Assembly (NCBI GenBank): GCA_027579435.1
Contig: JANBPK010000895.1
Location: 1 to 38,006, forward strand
DNA length: 38,006 bases
Source of the DNA: Candolleomyces eurysporus
Lineage: Eukaryota > Basidiomycota > Agaricomycetes > Agaricales > Psathyrellaceae
Reading direction: 5' to 3'
This document shows, piece by piece, positions 21,035-32,251 of the stretch (position 1 is the stretch's first letter; every line of letters starts with the position of its first letter). The translations under genes and the position numbers were made by a program. The notes beneath the pieces are model-generated. The model made no database searches and was not told where the DNA came from. It saw only the letters and a list, made by a program, of their open reading frames with translations.

Positions 21035-24000
21035 TCAGTTTGGTGGCAAAGACAGGCCCCAAGCAACAAACTCTAGCCCTCGTTTTGCTTGAACTGTAGT
21101 CCTTGTACTTGTTTGGCGAGCCGGCTTCTCAGTGGTGGTCAGTGCAGTGCATTTGCCATTCTCGGTCCTCTTGGATACTCTTCCCACCCCTCGGCCTCGG
21201 GCCTTACTCCCACGCCCTCTTGCACTGCCACAACCTCGCCAGTTGCCGCCACGATGGCTCTTCAGCATGCTTTCCATTTGGCCATCATCTTTGTCCTGTC
21301 TCTCGTCATCTACAAATGCGTCTATGTGGCTATCTTCTGGGCTCGGTGCTCGAATATCTTCAAATTCATCCAGATCCCTCAAACATGAGGATGTGCTCAG
21401 AGGTGGGCTGGGTTGTCGGGTGCTGGGCTCGTTTTCGTCTTCGGGGCACTGGCTTGTTGCATTGGTATGGAGCTGACTGTTGGTTATCCCTGCTGATTCT
21501 GAAACAGGAGATCCTGCTGGTGGCTCAACCTCAAGGTTCTCATCATCTTTCTCAGGTTCTTGCTGTCTCTCTGCAGCTGCCTTGCCAATCTGACGGACAA
21601 TTTCTACCTTCTTGAAGAATTGGAAAGGGATTGAAGAGTCGCACAGTTGACTCAAGAAAGGGAAGACACGATCAAGAAGCTCTCCCCCTGGCATCTCCCG
21701 TGGATTCTGCATCGGAACCGGCCAAGCAAACTTGGTCACATCGTAGTATATGCTTGGGTCCTTCATGACATCGGCATATGGGAGCAATGGGATTTCACTA
21801 TCGGATGGCCAAGTGTGGAACCAGACAGCGGTGAGGTACTCTGCCAACAGTTGGCGCAAGTGGGCGACTGATGCGGTCTCGCTGTCAATCCGAGGGAGCA
21901 ACGGGAGGGAATCCTCAGCTTGGTACTGCAGCGATGATGTGTAGGTCGCGTTCTAAGGTACAAACCACAACAAGACAAAGAACCAAACTCTAACACCAAC
22001 ACACACAAAACAAACACACCAAGTATCTTTGGAAGATAAGAGGTGGGCAAGGGTATAGTGAAAAGCTCTAAGTCAAGCTGAACTAAGGCTTCGGAACATA
22101 AACTTTGCAATCGCAAGTTTGAGGGGGGGGAGCTAAGGCTCAACCAGATTCAATGTTATTGTTTCGGAAGCTAAACTTCGTAGACAACAGACTTCGACAA
22201 TACGTGGATTCGACTTCAGAAGTGAGAACACGGTCTCAACACAATATAACTTTGACAACGTGATGAGGACATGGCCTCTGAACGACTTCTGAACTTAAAC
22301 ACACAAAAGATAACAGAAAGGCTCTCGTAGATTCAGTGGGTAACACAGACCCGAATGCAAAATACAACGCTAGCTACCCGCTATGTAGATTCAGTTACTT
22401 AGAGTCCATGATTAAATACTGTAGATAAGTTTGGCAAACACATTCAAGACAAACAGAAATATAAACACATGAAACCAGCTGGCCCAGAAAGAGATAATCA
22501 CATGAGAACTCCCCAGCTCCAGAACAAGGTCTCGCCTTTTCTAGACTCGCATTGAGACTCGTTCAGAACCTCTGCCGAAGCGGCACTCTATCGTCTCCAC
22601 ATGTTTCGGTTATTCGGAATGAGTTCGGAGGTAAGTACCTTTGCTCCCGACCCTCCTTCCGTCTATCCGGTTGGCTGGGCACCACTCCTCAGCCCTTATC
22701 GCACCATTGCCTCGCCTCTAGGCACTCCGTATTTCTCCGCGCATCATGCTCTTCTCTTTGCCAAGTTCGGCTTGCAACTCCGATACCTATCTCGGGTTCC
22801 GAAGTTGCCCTCCGGCCTTCGTCTACTTCCGCATTGGTTCACACCTCAAGTCGGTTCTTCAGAAGCTTCAACCGAGCCGTTTGTGCTTCTGAATCCAGTA
22901 ACTGTCAGGTTTAATTGACTTAACAGATTTGCCATCATGTCCTCAAAGCCACAGAGTGACATTACACTTTCCGCTTAGCGAATGTCAGGGTGAATGTCCC
23001 TTGTAGTATGCAGACTCCCTTCCTACGCCGTACCTCGCCAGGTCGGGCACACAGTTATGGTTCCTAATTATTTCTCTACCCTTCGGATACGTTTGCAGGG
23101 CATTCCTAATTTAAAGCACCACTGCTGAACCGTTGTACTTGGGTCGCTGAGCCGGATCCTTGAGAGCTGCTAAGTCCGAAGCCAGGAACCGCTCCGACTC
23201 TTGGTTTCGCAATGTTCAGAAGACATGCTAAGTTCTATAAGCCGTAATTGTTACTTAGTACTTTGATTCAGAAGGGCTTCCAAAGAAAAGTTCTATTAAT
23301 TCGCGATTTTTCTAAGGGTATGCAGGCAAGCGCCGTATCAGCGAGATGGAGGATTTGGCCATGCAAGGTAATACAGTGTTGCTATGCTGGGCCCAGGACT
23401 TGAGGAGTTCGTCATGCGAGTGGAGGCGAGTTTTTATAGGGGTCTTGGTTTTTGGGTTGTGGCCCGCATACACAATTCTGTGTTCCAGGTCGTCACTGGG
23501 TTTACGGAACGCATACATGACTGCCAGGCTGACTGATCCCAGGCAGTTCCGGTCACAGATGTCCTGTAGAGCGCGTACCAGGAGGTCAGGGAATTCCAAT
23601 TGGTTGAGTGCGTGGTCTCCTTCCATCTCACGGATCTTCTCCTGATAGATTGCTTGTTGTTCCTCCGAGTACAGGTTGGTGATTGCCGTTTGACGCACAG
23701 GTGCACTGTCAATCCTCTTGAAATCTTCCAGTTCTGTGTTGGAGCGAATCCTTGCAATCTCTTGTGCGATCTTCTCAGGGTTCTCATAGGCAAATAGTTC
23801 TCGGGCTGGATATTGACCTTGGAACACGACCATGGTGCAAAGGATCTTGAGTAGATGACTATCTTCTTCTGCAGGAGTTGTCAGTGAATGGCCTGTGCCA
23901 ACAGTATTTGTTTTAGATACATGTGGTGTAGGTACAGTGGTAATACCAGCCCCCCCNTTTCTTCTTCTGGTTCAAATAGTATTGGTTGACAATCTTGGGG

Positions 24001-24284
24001 GACGTTAGTGGGCAATCTGACATGCAACAAAGAAGACTTACATCTTTGACTTCTTCTCTTGTGAAGAGCTGCCCTGTCTTCCCCATGACCGTCTGGGCAT
24101 TCCTTGCATCTGCATCGACTGGAGGAAAGAAAGTATTGACGACATTGTTGACGGCCTTCTTTTTCCATTCAGTGACCTCATGGGTCTTTGCGCCGTCATC
24201 CAACAGGGCCTTGAGCACTGGAAGGTGGTGGAACACTATCTTGCATTGCTGCTTGGTGAACTTTGGAAGTGCAGTGGGGGGCAT
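21035..24284 (-). CDS. Multi-copy TE-associated unknown family gene, with a long LTR-bearing intron
   Basis: Minus-strand exons 24284-24042, 23993-23375 and 21925-21035. Exon 1 (MPPTALPKFTKQQCKIVFHHL, VVNTFFPPVDADAR) is helical. Exon 2 runs through KIVNQYYLNQKKK, a frame-breaking N in a G run at 23957, then VVFQGQYPARELFAYENPEKI and EEQQAIYQEKIREMEGD. Exon 3 has LRQLLAEYLTAVWFHTW and DVTKFAWPVPM, then a long acidic Ser/Pro/Glu region and Arg/Gly-rich repeats (RGRGSKARGRGVGR). The intron 23374-21926 is 1449 nt, against about 50 for its neighbours, and probably hosts an LTR. I recall this helical/PARELF layout as a high-copy agaricomycete family; its function is unknown. It shares a promoter region with the plus gene at 24572. 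Confidence 0.65.
21936..23331 (-). repeat. Possible solo LTR inside an intron
   Basis: On the minus strand the block starts near TGCATACCCTTAGAAAAATCGCG and ends ACCTTAGAACGCGACCTACACA, with TG...CA-like ends. Removing it leaves an intron of about 60 nt with a CTGAT branch-like motif and GCAG acceptor, the normal size here. No other copy is in the window and no clean target duplication was found. Short plus-strand frames inside it (e.g. 22552-22914) look like chance. Confidence 0.4.
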
Positions 24285-24571
24285 GTTGGTTGCTTGTGGA
24301 GCGTGTCAACCCGGCCTATTTTATAGTTGTCGGCACCACTTGGCCACTGAGAGTGGCAACACTGTACGACAATTGCACAGTCAAAGGGCCAACAGCATGC
24401 GGTTAACACTTTGACTGTGCAGCACTGTTGGTGCTTATATGATGCCATGCACACAATGTAAAGCACACAATGGCGAACACCTTTAAGTGCTCCAACTGTG
24501 TTGCTCTCAAACATATAAAGAGCCACTTTGGAGACGCTCCTGAGCTATACACTTGAACCACCAAATCAACG
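24285..24571. promoter_or_regulatory. Bidirectional promoter region with a 12-bp inverted repeat
   Basis: The 287 bp between two divergent genes carry a TATA-like box for each side: TATAAAATAG on the minus strand (about 24327-24318) and CATATAAAGAG on the plus strand (about 24512). Between them is GCACAGTCAAAG (24375-24386) and its exact reverse complement (24409-24420), with CCAACAG also repeated in inverted order. This could be a shared control site or a cruciform. Confidence 0.55.
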
Positions 24572-25637
24572 ATGCCTGTTGAGCGGCTACACTCCCGTCA
24601 TGTTGATTCATCCCCCACTCCTTACTCTAGTCCGCACCCATTCAGTGGCAGCCTTACGAAGCAGTTCAAGTCTCTTGGAAACCTCACAGATCAGCATGTG
24701 GCATTCGCTGGGATAACAACAAAGGACGCAGCACAAGTCAAAGTCAATCAATTGCTCGAAGCTGTTGCCAAAGAAATTTCCCTGTCTCCAACACCCCAAA
24801 ACAAGCATCATGGGCACATCTTGAGTCGCCCAATGATTTACGCCTCCAGCAATCTTCAAAATTTTGGTCGTTGGTATCAAGTGGTTCATCTTTAACGCTT
24901 CTTTGCTCTTTTTTTGTACTGACCAAACCATTTGCAGTGCACAGAGAAGAGCCGAAGTGAATGCCTCCCACTTTGCTTTGCGTCCAATCCACCTGCCCAC
25001 GCAAAGATCTGGGATGATGAGCATATTATACGCTTATTTGCTATTCGAGAGGAACTGTTCCCAGTGCCTTGTGGCGTTCCTGCTCCAGGTTCAGATAAGG
25101 CAAATTGCATCACTCGCCATGAAGAAAATTGCCAAGTTTTGGTGCCATACATTGCGAAACTGACAGGCACTTGTGTCAGATTGCCTGCTTTGTCATCAAA
25201 GAAATCAGCCCAACCACGTCCAATGACTGAAGAATTTAGGAAAGTTGCAACAGCATGGGCTGGTGTTGCCTCAAACTATAAGGCATCAGCAAGAATCTTT
25301 TACTGGGACAGTGTAAGTGATTTTCCCAGAGATTTTTATCTCAAACACTGTCTGACATAAAATTTAGGAAGGGGTTGATTGTCTTCAAGCAGTTCTCTAC
25401 CCAGATGAAACGGGGTTTGTTGACCTGTCTAAGTCACGGATCACACTCGGAAGTGGAGGTATTGAATTAATGTCTAGAATTGACCGCTACAATTTCGAAA
25501 CTAGTGTGTGGGCTCCCTTCCCAAAATCGCTTCCAATTGGACCAATCAATGCACCGGGGCTTCCAGTCCTCATACGACGTGCCGGGCTTGCGACACTGAA
25601 GGACTTTGATGATATGATTCACTTTATGTTGCCGTAG
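24572..25637 (+). CDS. Intact spliced gene, unknown protein of 317 residues
   Basis: Exons 24572-24880, 24938-25312 and 25368-25637, all phase 0, with introns of 57 and 55 nt (GTGGTT..CAG, GTAAGT..TAG). The product opens MPVERLHSRHVDSSPTPY and continues NLTDQHVAFAGITTKD, then a segment beginning CTEKSRSECLPLCF, HIIRLFAIREELFPVPC and ILPDET-like YPDETGFVDL, ending DFDDMIHFMLP. There is no signal peptide or membrane span. I do not recognise the family. It is divergent from the PARELF-type gene and has a TATA-like box about 60 bp upstream. It is the only full gene in this island with no premature TGA or frameshift, which suggests recent arrival, selection, or a host origin. Confidence 0.7.
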
Positions 25638-25664
25638 TTCTGAACAGCATTATGTATAGCTATT

Positions 25665-25852
25665 GTAGGGGCCTTGACACTCCCAAGATATCCCCTAGCC
25701 TTCAATATTCTCATCAACGTTATCATAGCAGCTTGCTCCCCGATATGTCATCAGAGCCATGTAGGGGCCTTGGTGCTCCCAAGATATCCCTCTAGCCTTC
25801 AACACTCCCACCAACATAGCAGCATCACTCCTGGATGTGTTGTCAGAGCCAC
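25665..25852 (+). repeat. Tandem duplication, two units of about 96 and 92 bp
   Basis: Both units start GTAGGGGCCTTG, share CTCCCAAGATATCCC and CTAGCCTTCAA, and end TCAGAGCCA. Units are 25665-25760 and 25761-25852, directly downstream of the gene ending at 25637. They differ by several substitutions and a small deletion, so the duplication is not recent. Confidence 0.8.
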
Positions 25853-26203
25853 CTTGTGCTGCATCGCACAGTTAATGCTCTCCTCTGCACTCCACGTAAA
25901 CTTACAGTTGAATTGTACCAATGCACCAGACCTTCAATCTTATGCACAAACTCCGACTTTTGTTCCAAAAAATATTTATTTATATTTGTACGGAGAAAGC
26001 TATAGCGGCAGAAACACAATACAATACAATATGACAAGTAATACTCGCAAGAAATAATATCGAAGGGCCACTGGATCTGTTCGGCAACACAAGGCGAGAT
26101 CATAAGCACATACTTGCAAGAAATAACTTCAACGAGCTACTGGACCCATTCAGGGACTGCGAGGTTTGAGTAAACAAGGTAAATTGAAATTTGATTGCAG
26201 GGC
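25853..26203. other. Spacer with a weak direct repeat
   Basis: No coding frame is supported. A diverged direct repeat of about 40 bp is seen (CGCAAGAAATAATATCGAAG near 26044 and TGCAAGAAATAACTTCAACG near 26115, each followed by a CTGGA..C..TTC tail). Nothing else is seen. Confidence 0.45.
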
Positions 26204-29200
26204 TCACCGTTTGTTCTCATGGGTTTTGCCCAAAATATCATCTTCCCTGGGCCGCTTGGCCGCCGATTTAGCACTCAGAAGATGATCGAACTGATCGAGG
26301 AGCTCTTTAACAAGAGCTTGCCATTGGGGGCGGGAGTCATCGTTCCACGAGGATGGGGTCAACACCGCAGTCCCCCACCAAGCCATCAATGTGAGCAATG
26401 AGATGTCGCCATGGGGACCTGTCCTGCCGAAATCCAATGGATGGAAAGATTGGACCCACTTGACGACAGCGATACCAAGATCGTTGGGATCGGTGATGTT
26501 TGGGATATTCTCGTAGTTCCGAACGCCATGGCGAGCTTTTGTGGCCCACTGCGACCACTCTTCTGGCCTTCCTTTTGCAGGGAGTCCCTGAAACAAAGGG
26601 CGGTCAACTCGAGCACTAGAAAGAATGGTAATGTACGTACTTTGCCTGACTTCCAGCCCCTACCATTCTCATGTTCCGCCCACTTCTCGAGCAAGATAAT
26701 CCATGAGGCGCCCAAATCAGTTCTCTTGAGGTGTGCAAGGTCAGGGGCAAACCAGGTAGGCTCCTTGTTATCAGCCGTCTGGTCCACTGGAGGTTGGGGA
26801 AGAGGGATGTTGGTGCCAATCTCGTTCAATTTCTCGAGGTGGGTGGACGGGACAGGAGCCCGGCTAGACCTTCAAATGCTGTTTCCAGCATCATGGAACA
26901 GGCTACGGATGAGGTCACTGGTGCTGAAGTCCTTAGGTGGTGCATGGGTCTCCAACGTCGGAACCAGAGGTACGTTCTCATTTGGCCTATTGTTGTCCCC
27001 TGACACATGAGCATTTGATGGCGTTGTTGGTGACAGGTTTTCTTTGGCTGCTTGTCGTTGCCTGTGATGCGGGCGAGCGCGAGATGAACCTTTATGAGTT
27101 GTAGAGGGTGGAGGGACCGAGTTGAATTGAGCAGACATGAAATCACCAGATGACCATGTTGTTGGAACGATGTTGGATGAGGTCACGGCAGGTGATGCGC
27201 TGTTTGAAACAGCGCCGGGTGTCAAACCGGGAGCAGGGGTAGAGGCGTTGGTGGTCTGCAAAGGGAAGGTAGGGAAGGCAGAGAGTGAAGACGTGGCTGA
27301 GATGGTGCTGTGCGTTGGAATTGGAGAATGGACGTTTGCTGGTAGGGCGGGTGTTGCCACAGCAACATTGGTAGCCGTAGAATGTAAGGTGGACAGTGCC
27401 ATTATGGACATGTTGATAGCTGGAGGCGCAGGTGCAGACGAGTTGAGGAATGCTGTTGCGGCTGTGCTGGAAGGTGCTGGGAGAGGCAACGGCGCCGGTG
27501 GGGACATATCTGGAACTGGTGCATGCAGGGGCGGGAGCGCAATTGCAGACATATTGGGTGCTGGTGCAATCAACATGGCTGATGCAGTCGTGGATATGCT
27601 ATTGAGAGCTGGTGGTGCAATCATAGATCCGTCAGAGCCTGGAAGCAAATTGTTGTGCGGTGTCGACAAATCCGGTACATGGACGTTGACAGATTTGGGC
27701 GAGGGCTGACCAAGAACGGTGCTCATAGTGGTTGACGAAGCTGCGGGTGACCAATCCTCGATGTTCAGTGCATTCATCCACGAGATTGCTTCCAGTATCT
27801 CAGGATCAGCCCACATATCTTTGTCTTCCTGCCAATCATTTGCAATGCTGAAGTCGGTGAGATCGTATCTCGATAGGTCAAAGGAGTTGCGGTTGGTATT
27901 GGCTGTCCCTGCAATTGGGGTGAGAAATTGACATAAAAAAGGAAGGAGAGGAACTGACCACCAGTGGCGTCTGGAGCTTGACTGCTAATGATGTCCAGAG
28001 CCTGCATGGCGTTGGGAGGCAGACCCAAAAGGTCTGCAGATTGAGCAGTCGAGGATGAACTCTCGGTCGAAACTTCAGGCTGCGGCTGGTCGTTTGTGAG
28101 ATTGACTGCGGAAGGGTCGGGATTGGTGGAAGGAATCGCGTCTTTCCACAGTAATATATCAGATTAGAACCATACTGAGTCTTTGAAAAAGACGCACCAG
28201 CTGGTAAATCCACAGATTCAGATGATGAGCTGGCCAGTCCTTCAGATTCACCGTTCTCCCCCTTGGCTCCTGCTGTTTTGACCGAATTGGGTGCATCCTG
28301 GGCAACAACTTCTGTCTTCTCTGCATGCAGCAGTGACCGCTGTGCACAGAGATCTGGAGCTGATAGATTGTCAGCATGGGAAGAAGATAAGTGGGGCAGG
28401 TTGACATACAAACTCGTAGCGACTGGCAAAACTTGCTAGCTGGTTGACCAGAACATGATTGTGGTCTGCCCACATGCTCGAGAAAAGAGGAGTTTCTTCT
28501 TTATCACCAAATTGGAGGCTGGTGACAGTGAGAGAGAGAAGTAAGACTATTGAAATAGACGAGAAACAAAATGTGGGACCCATGTTGTGGCAAGGATCTG
28601 ACCACCTGCTTTCAGCACCGGTCCAGCAATAGTGACAAATGCCGAGACACCTGCCTTGCATACAGCTGGAGTCACCGTCTTGCTCAATATAGCGGGCAAC
28701 TTCTCCCAGTACCTGAAATGAGTATGAGAATCAAGATTTTAATCGGTAAGTCTCAAAAANCGTACTTCTGATAGTCACTCGGAGTGCATGGATCAGGCTG
28801 ATCAACGACTGTATCACCCTGCTGAGCTGTGACCAGCTTGACTTCAACTGCCACCCTCTGTTCCCCCATTGCCTCCTCCCACACTTCTCTGGCAACCTTA
28901 TGCCATATCATTAGCTTGTCTCAACCTGAAGCCCCCTGACGTGTACATTCTGCTTCATACTTGGGCTGGAAGATGTTGGGATTTTGCTTCACGAACAATT
29001 CGTATTTCTTGGCGTTACGTGTGCCCTCTGAATAAATGTCTTTCATCTCCTTCGAGGTGACCTTGTTGCTCATATTCCTGCTTCGATTATTGCACCTCCA
29101 CCGGAACCACTCCTTGATGCGCTAAAAGATTGAGTGAGTACAAACATGGAGGGACAGATTGGCAAATTGGCTTACTGAATACAACTTGTTGAGGTTATTG

Positions 29201-29412
29201 GAATAAACCTTGAACTCAACTTTGTCAAGGCTTTCAGCGCTGACACCAGGGGAGAGAACCGGCCACCTCTCAAGGTATTCAGCGTTAACTTTGTCCCAAA
29301 ATGGCTGGTATTGCCTGACAGAGGTCTGATAGGTCTCGTATAGCGGCAGGTAGCTGGAGAGGAAGGCCGCCTGAGGCATGGATGCCCAACTTTTGGGTGC
29401 CATCTGCGTCAA
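26204..29412 (-). pseudogene. Large multi-exon gene of a multi-copy agaricomycete family (GRPEEW module), two TGA stops
   Basis: Minus-strand ATG at 29412. Exon 1 (to 29176) has FLSSYLPLYETYQ, FWDKVNAEYLERWPVL; exon 2 (from 29121) starts RIKEWFRWRCNNRS and continues FVKQNPNIFQPKY and VAREVWEEAMGEQR. Further exons carry YWEKLPAIL, FVTIAGPVLKAGGQI, a Ser-rich linker, then 315 codons rich in Ala, Pro, Ser and Thr (27816-26872). After RRSSRAPVPSTHLEKL and WIILLEKWAEHENGRG comes a 53-nt intron (26640-26588) and the last exon GLPAKGRPEEWSQWATKAR...WWGTAVL. TGA at 28923-28921 and 26874-26872 interrupt the frame where Arg is expected. An N sits in the exon 2 donor (28760). I recall this N-terminal/AGP..GG/GRPEE layout as a high-copy, transposon-associated family without known function. 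A TATA-like box lies about 90 bp upstream (29503). Confidence 0.65.
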
Positions 29413-29990
29413 CGGATCGAGGTAGAGAACAATGTGGTGCTTTGAATGGGGCAGAGGGGGATGGAGAGGGAGCTGGTGTATTCTTCTAATGCACCGAGTG
29501 TGATATTTATACGGTCAAAACATCTCGTTCAATGTTTATCGTGAGGTTCTGTTTGTTTGAATCTCAATGAGGAACGATCAGTGGATGCAGTAATATATAT
29601 TGCTTCAACAACAAGGTCTACTCCCAGATGGTCTTTTTCAGGCTCTGTTCGGTTATTCTTTGCGCCTGATTCAGGCTTAACATTGATGTACGCCGCCGCA
29701 ACTTGGATCTTATGATATCAGCGGTCATTTGGAATTGTGCCATGATCCGCTCTTAATAACCAGCCAGCTGAATGGTTTGTCGTTCCAGTTGTAACGAATT
29801 GCCACCACACTTCTCCCTGTGTACTCCGATATATGGCGATGAGAGATATGTTTGGAACGGACGAGCTGACCCAACGTGGTCCTCGACCTCACAAACGTAT
29901 TTGTTTTGCTCCATTGACTCAATCCAAATTCACTTTCAATCAAGATCTAGCAATATATCATACACAACAATAAGACTACCAATGGGAATA
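29413..29990. other. Intergenic stretch upstream of the GRPEEW-family gene
   Basis: Apart from the minus-strand TATA-like GTATAAATATC near 29503, no motif or coding frame stands out. A plus-strand frame at 29772-30110 is probably the shadow of the minus-strand exon at 29998-30244. Confidence 0.4.
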
Positions 29991-29997
29991 AGTGGAC

Positions 29998-30849
29998 ACT
30001 CTGTCGCTCTCGAAGCAATTCAGACTTTCATTGCACCAAATTGGTGCTCCACATGCAATTCAGCTGAGGAATTTTGTTGTGCTTTGATTGACACCGACTT
30101 CAGATGGTGATCAGGAAGATCCCACAAATAGAAAAGATCCCGCTGGAGGCGAGACTTGAGGGTGGAGACGCAAGCTTCTGGTGAGGACCGGAGCTCCATG
30201 GATCCAGCAAAGGCATGCCATTTAATGGTAGTGGTGACGTGCTGCGATACAAGGAATGAAAATGGGGGATGCAGAATCAGCTGAGCGCTTACTTACTTCC
30301 TTATACAATGCTAATATAACATTGGCATCCATCCCCTCCCGCGCCGGAGGCATCCCGTAAACCATAACCCATTCTTGAAAGAACATTTCCAAATATTCTC
30401 GCCCTCACCATCCTGTGTGGCCCACACAGAGATATTCAATCGCGGCGAGTCAGAGGTAGATGGATTGTTTTGGCGTCCAACCAGGGCGGATTTTGGGCAT
30501 TGTACGTTAAACAGTGGCGGTGTGTCGGATGGCTGTGTGAGCTATGTTGGAAGTTATATGAATTATTTAGGGACTCCTGGAATGAGCTTCCATTATTGTG
30601 TCTTGCACCGTGAATCATGAAATCCGAGATGGCGATATGACACAAATAAATTGGGATAGCAAAAAAGCAAAAATAAGCAAAGACCTTGCGCAGTGACGCG
30701 GTGGCAGCAATATTGAGCAGCCCGTAATAATGGTGCACCTCAAACTTGTGCCTCGGGTCTTGATGCACCACAGAAATGAATTGAATTACCCTTGACATAG
30801 ATAGGAAAATTCCGCAGGAGCAACATAAGTTGGGATTTATGATATTCAA
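29998..30849 (-). CDS. Unknown minus-strand gene fragment with at least one intron
   Basis: Upstream exon about 30390-30294 reads EYLEMFFQEWVMVYGMPPAREG and ends LALYKE at a GTAAGT-type donor; an intron of about 45-50 nt with GTATCGCAG acceptor leads to HVTTTIKWHAFAGSMELRSS, CVSTLKSRLQRDLFYLWDL and ends QFGAMKV with TGA near 30030. Further upstream (30849-30700) a frame with FEVHHYYGLLNIAATASLR and a GTCTTT donor may be an earlier exon. Composition and splice signals favour real coding, but I do not recognise the family and the 5' end is unresolved. Confidence 0.45.
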
Positions 30850-30928
30850 TCTCTCTGCTGCACAGTCAACCGGCTTCTGATTTAAATTTACAACCTAATT
30901 CTGCTGACATCATCTGTCGTACAACATG

Positions 30929-32251
30929 CTAACAACGGCGTAAGGACCCTTGAGCATGGCGAGTCGGCTTGAGAGAGCTGGCTGGCCTCAATGAATACCG
31001 GGAAGGTTTCACCCCCACGGGAGCAGCAGTGGCTGGACACGCACTATTGGTAGCAGCTGGAGCAGCACTTTCATTGCCAAACTCCAAGGCCATGCCTTCA
31101 GGTTGCTCGGGAGAAGTTGAGTTGGTTGTCCTCACATCAAGGCCACAGGCTGCAAGTGACATCTGACTTGTTGAACATAGTATTTCAGCCTTTCGTCAAC
31201 CATAAGAGAAATATATAACTTACATTGCTTTGGCAATGTCAGCTGGGGCAATTTGGGGCTCCTTCTTCCTGAAATTGCATGGATCATAAGGTATGTCGCC
31301 AAAATCAGAACCAATGGGTCCAAACAACATTGGGCAGTATGAATAGCATGCAGTGCTGTGTGCCCTCTTATAAGTGACAGGGATCTCGACATCAGGCAGA
31401 GGCGCAATTTATGTAAGTTCCGTGAATCTAATGTACAAGCGGCAGATATTTCGACTCAGTGTACGAAGGTTCAAAGGACTGAGCACCCAAATCCCTCTTG
31501 GTCGGTGCTCACAGCTTTTGTTCTGGTGTCCTCCAAGCCAGCTTTCACATAGTGGGCTCTGTAATTGAATCCTGAGGGGCCCTGGTTGCCGCTGTCCTCG
31601 ACACTGTTGGCTGGGTCGTTGGAAGGAAAAAAGACTTTGAGGTGGAGGGTTTTATCGCCTGGCTCCCGTGAGATCACCGTGTCACCTTGGAATACATAGG
31701 ATTCCACTCGGTTCTCTGTGACCACCTTAACCACCACCGGGTTTGTAGTGGAGATATGGCATCCAGGAGGAGATGTGGTATCAGGCTATGATTAATGTAG
31801 AAATGTCAATGAGAAATGAAGCACTGCATAGGTCGTGGAATCGTACCTTGCCCTTCTCGTCCGCAGCAGGATATGCCCCCCCAAATTGGCTGTCAACGAT
31901 GGACACTATGCCGGCTGCAGGCATGGCTGTGTTGGTGTGTGAGTTGGGAGGCAAGCGGTGAGATTGTGGGTCGTTGATATTTAAATCCAACTGGTGCCTC
32001 ATTCCTGGTGTGGTTGACGTACATTTAGACTGGGAAGCCCAAGGAATTGAGGAATCGAGGGTGGAACGGGCACGCCTTTCCAACAGGGCCTGCTTTGACA
32101 CCTCACTTCCTAAAACAATCATGAAAGCTGTACGAAAATTCCACAATCCCGTACACGTCGATCCAAAATCGACCCTGAGTTGCAAATTACCGAAACCAGC
32201 GGCATTCGACCTCTCACCTACATGCGACCCTGTTACCTGTTTGGTCAACAC
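30929..32251 (-). CDS. Unknown multi-exon minus-strand gene
   Basis: Exons read from the minus strand: about 32251-31848 (ending GGAYPAADEKGK at GTACGA), about 31790-31471 (PDTTSPPGCHISTT, VVVKVVTENRVESYVFQGDTV, LHLKVFFPSND, FNYRAHYVKAGLED), a small exon near 31270-31225 (KKEPQIAPADIAKA, GTAAGT donor) and the last one from about 31162 (MSLAACGLDVRTTN, Ala-rich, then SRYSLRPASSLKP) to the stop at 30929. The join between the second and third exons is unclear. The central part looks like a beta-rich domain. I do not recognise a family; the start is uncertain because no promoter or fixed ATG decides it. Confidence 0.4.

Noticed and set aside
22552..22918. Open frames in the long intron
   Set aside because: Two overlapping frames of similar length with no domain character, inside an LTR-like block.
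8133..28923. In-frame TGA read as an amino acid (code change or selenocysteine)
   Set aside because: TGA ends apparently normal genes here (e.g. 14636-14638), the interruptions are confined to mobile-element-type genes, and all fit CGA-to-TGA. Decay explains them without recoding.
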